Below, piece by piece: positions 6,173-6,580 of a stretch of DNA of 6,580 nt. Origin of the DNA: Christiangramia sp. (GTDB lineage Bacteria > Bacteroidota > Bacteroidia > Flavobacteriales > Flavobacteriaceae). A program made the translations under genes and the position numbers. Positions within the stretch are counted from its first letter, which is position 1, and the number at the start of each line of letters is the position of its first letter. The notes beneath the pieces are model-generated. The model was not told the DNA's origin. It worked only from the letters and a program-made list of their open reading frames with translations, and did no database searches. The DNA is taken from assembly GCA_024635735.1 (NCBI GenBank), contig JAGXII010000109.1, positions 1 to 6,580 of the forward strand, read 5' to 3'.

Positions 6173-6580
6173 TTACCTAAAAGTTCCGGAAGGGAATACA
6201 ACCACGCTTTCGTGACCATTTTCTCCAACCGTGGAAACTCCAAAGAAGTAATTATCGATAACAATTCCTTCAAGAGTGAACTCAGTAACATCTTTCCCAA
6301 CAAAGCGGGAATGTTGCCATTGAGGAGCGGTAGTGTCTCTCCAGTATATTTTATATCCGGCAATATTGCCATCAACAGGCTCCCATTTTAATCTTGCTGA
6401 AGGTTCAACTATTCCGCCAATTTCAACTTTTGAGGGTGCAGGTGGTGCCCATGCAAGACTGGCAAGGTTAATAGCGTTAACGGCGGTTAACTTTTCAGCA
6501 TAATCGAAATTCACGCCTTCCACAACATCACCGTATTTTATTCCGTTTTCGGTTCTTACATCCTGATGCTGACGGTTATA
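6173..6580 (-). CDS. C-terminal end of probable M28 family metallopeptidase with Fn3-like domain (5' partial)
   Basis: The frame is open to the right edge of the window; the 135 visible residues are the C-terminus of a longer protein, so the internal GTG at 6521-6523 should not be taken as the start. The first visible residues, YNRQHQDVRTENGIKYGD, followed by a helix ending in NAINLASLAWAPPAP, resemble the end of an M28 aminopeptidase catalytic domain. The His in RQHQD (codon 6566-6568) would be the last zinc ligand; this is an inference from family layout. Visible residues about 46-135 form a fibronectin-III-like domain, with an RLKWEPVDG-IAGYKIYWRD core and a FFGVSTVGENGHES strand pair. M28 enzymes with this layout are usually exported and trim peptides. 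The downstream hydrolase lipoprotein starts 17 nt after the stop. Confidence 0.75.
   Translation of the reverse strand, partial: YNRQHQDVRTENGIKYGDVVEGVNFDYAEKLTAVNAINLASLAWAPPAPSKVEIGGIVEPSARLKWEPVDGNIAGYKIYWRDTTAPQWQHSRFVGKDVTEFTLEGIVIDNYFFGVSTVGENGHESVVVFPSGTFR

Noticed and set aside
6094..6375. Minus-strand open frame bridging the peptidase and hydrolase genes.
   Set aside because: It overlaps both real genes in a different frame, and its protein has no family features. The two flanking genes are strongly supported.

Overview
The window looks like a chromosomal segment from a Flavobacteriia-type Bacteroidota, possibly a marine genus close to Gramella/Christiangramia, Salegentibacter or Zunongwangia. 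This placement is inferred from the AT-rich sequence, weak or absent Shine-Dalgarno sites, a Bacteroidota-style lipoprotein signal, and gene families common in that group. The genus is a guess from protein style, not from a database match. There is no prophage, CRISPR array, rRNA, tRNA or transposase gene.

Layout, left to right. (1) Plus strand, 1-1928: the 3' part of a PAP2-superfamily gene of the vanadium-haloperoxidase-like branch. It is followed 3 nt later by a membrane-anchored protein with an SRPBCC-like region and a GyrI/AraC effector-binding-like domain. (2) Minus strand, 1942-2817: a YegS/DgkB-type diacylglycerol (lipid) kinase, convergent with the previous gene across 13 bp. (3) Plus strand, 2885-3850: an APP1/DUF2183-type phosphatidate phosphatase, divergent from the kinase across a 67-bp gap. 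(4) 3851-3987: a 137-bp non-coding element with imperfect 20-bp terminal inverted repeats and three internal hairpins. It fills almost all of the convergent gap and resembles a MITE. (5) Minus strand, 5128-3992: a two-gene unit of a 69-residue single-span membrane protein followed by a PRC-barrel protein with a long Arg/Glu-rich tail. (6) Minus strand, 6580-5307: the 3' end of a probable M28 metallopeptidase with a C-terminal fibronectin-III-like domain. A dienelactone-hydrolase lipoprotein follows, closed by a clear intrinsic terminator at 5254-5282.

How the genes relate. The clearest functional link is the divergent lipid kinase and APP1-type phosphatase. By family these catalyse opposite reactions (lipid to lipid phosphate and back), so they could form a small phospholipid-balance module sharing one intergenic control region. 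The PAP2-like gene is nearby, but its motifs fit the haloperoxidase-like branch, so linking it to lipid phosphate turnover is weaker. The M28 peptidase and the hydrolase form a probable export-directed operon. The most unusual items are the MITE-like element and the pairing of a basic/acidic-tailed PRC-barrel protein with a small acidic-tailed membrane protein. I do not see convincing evidence for a wholly new defence or mobile system.
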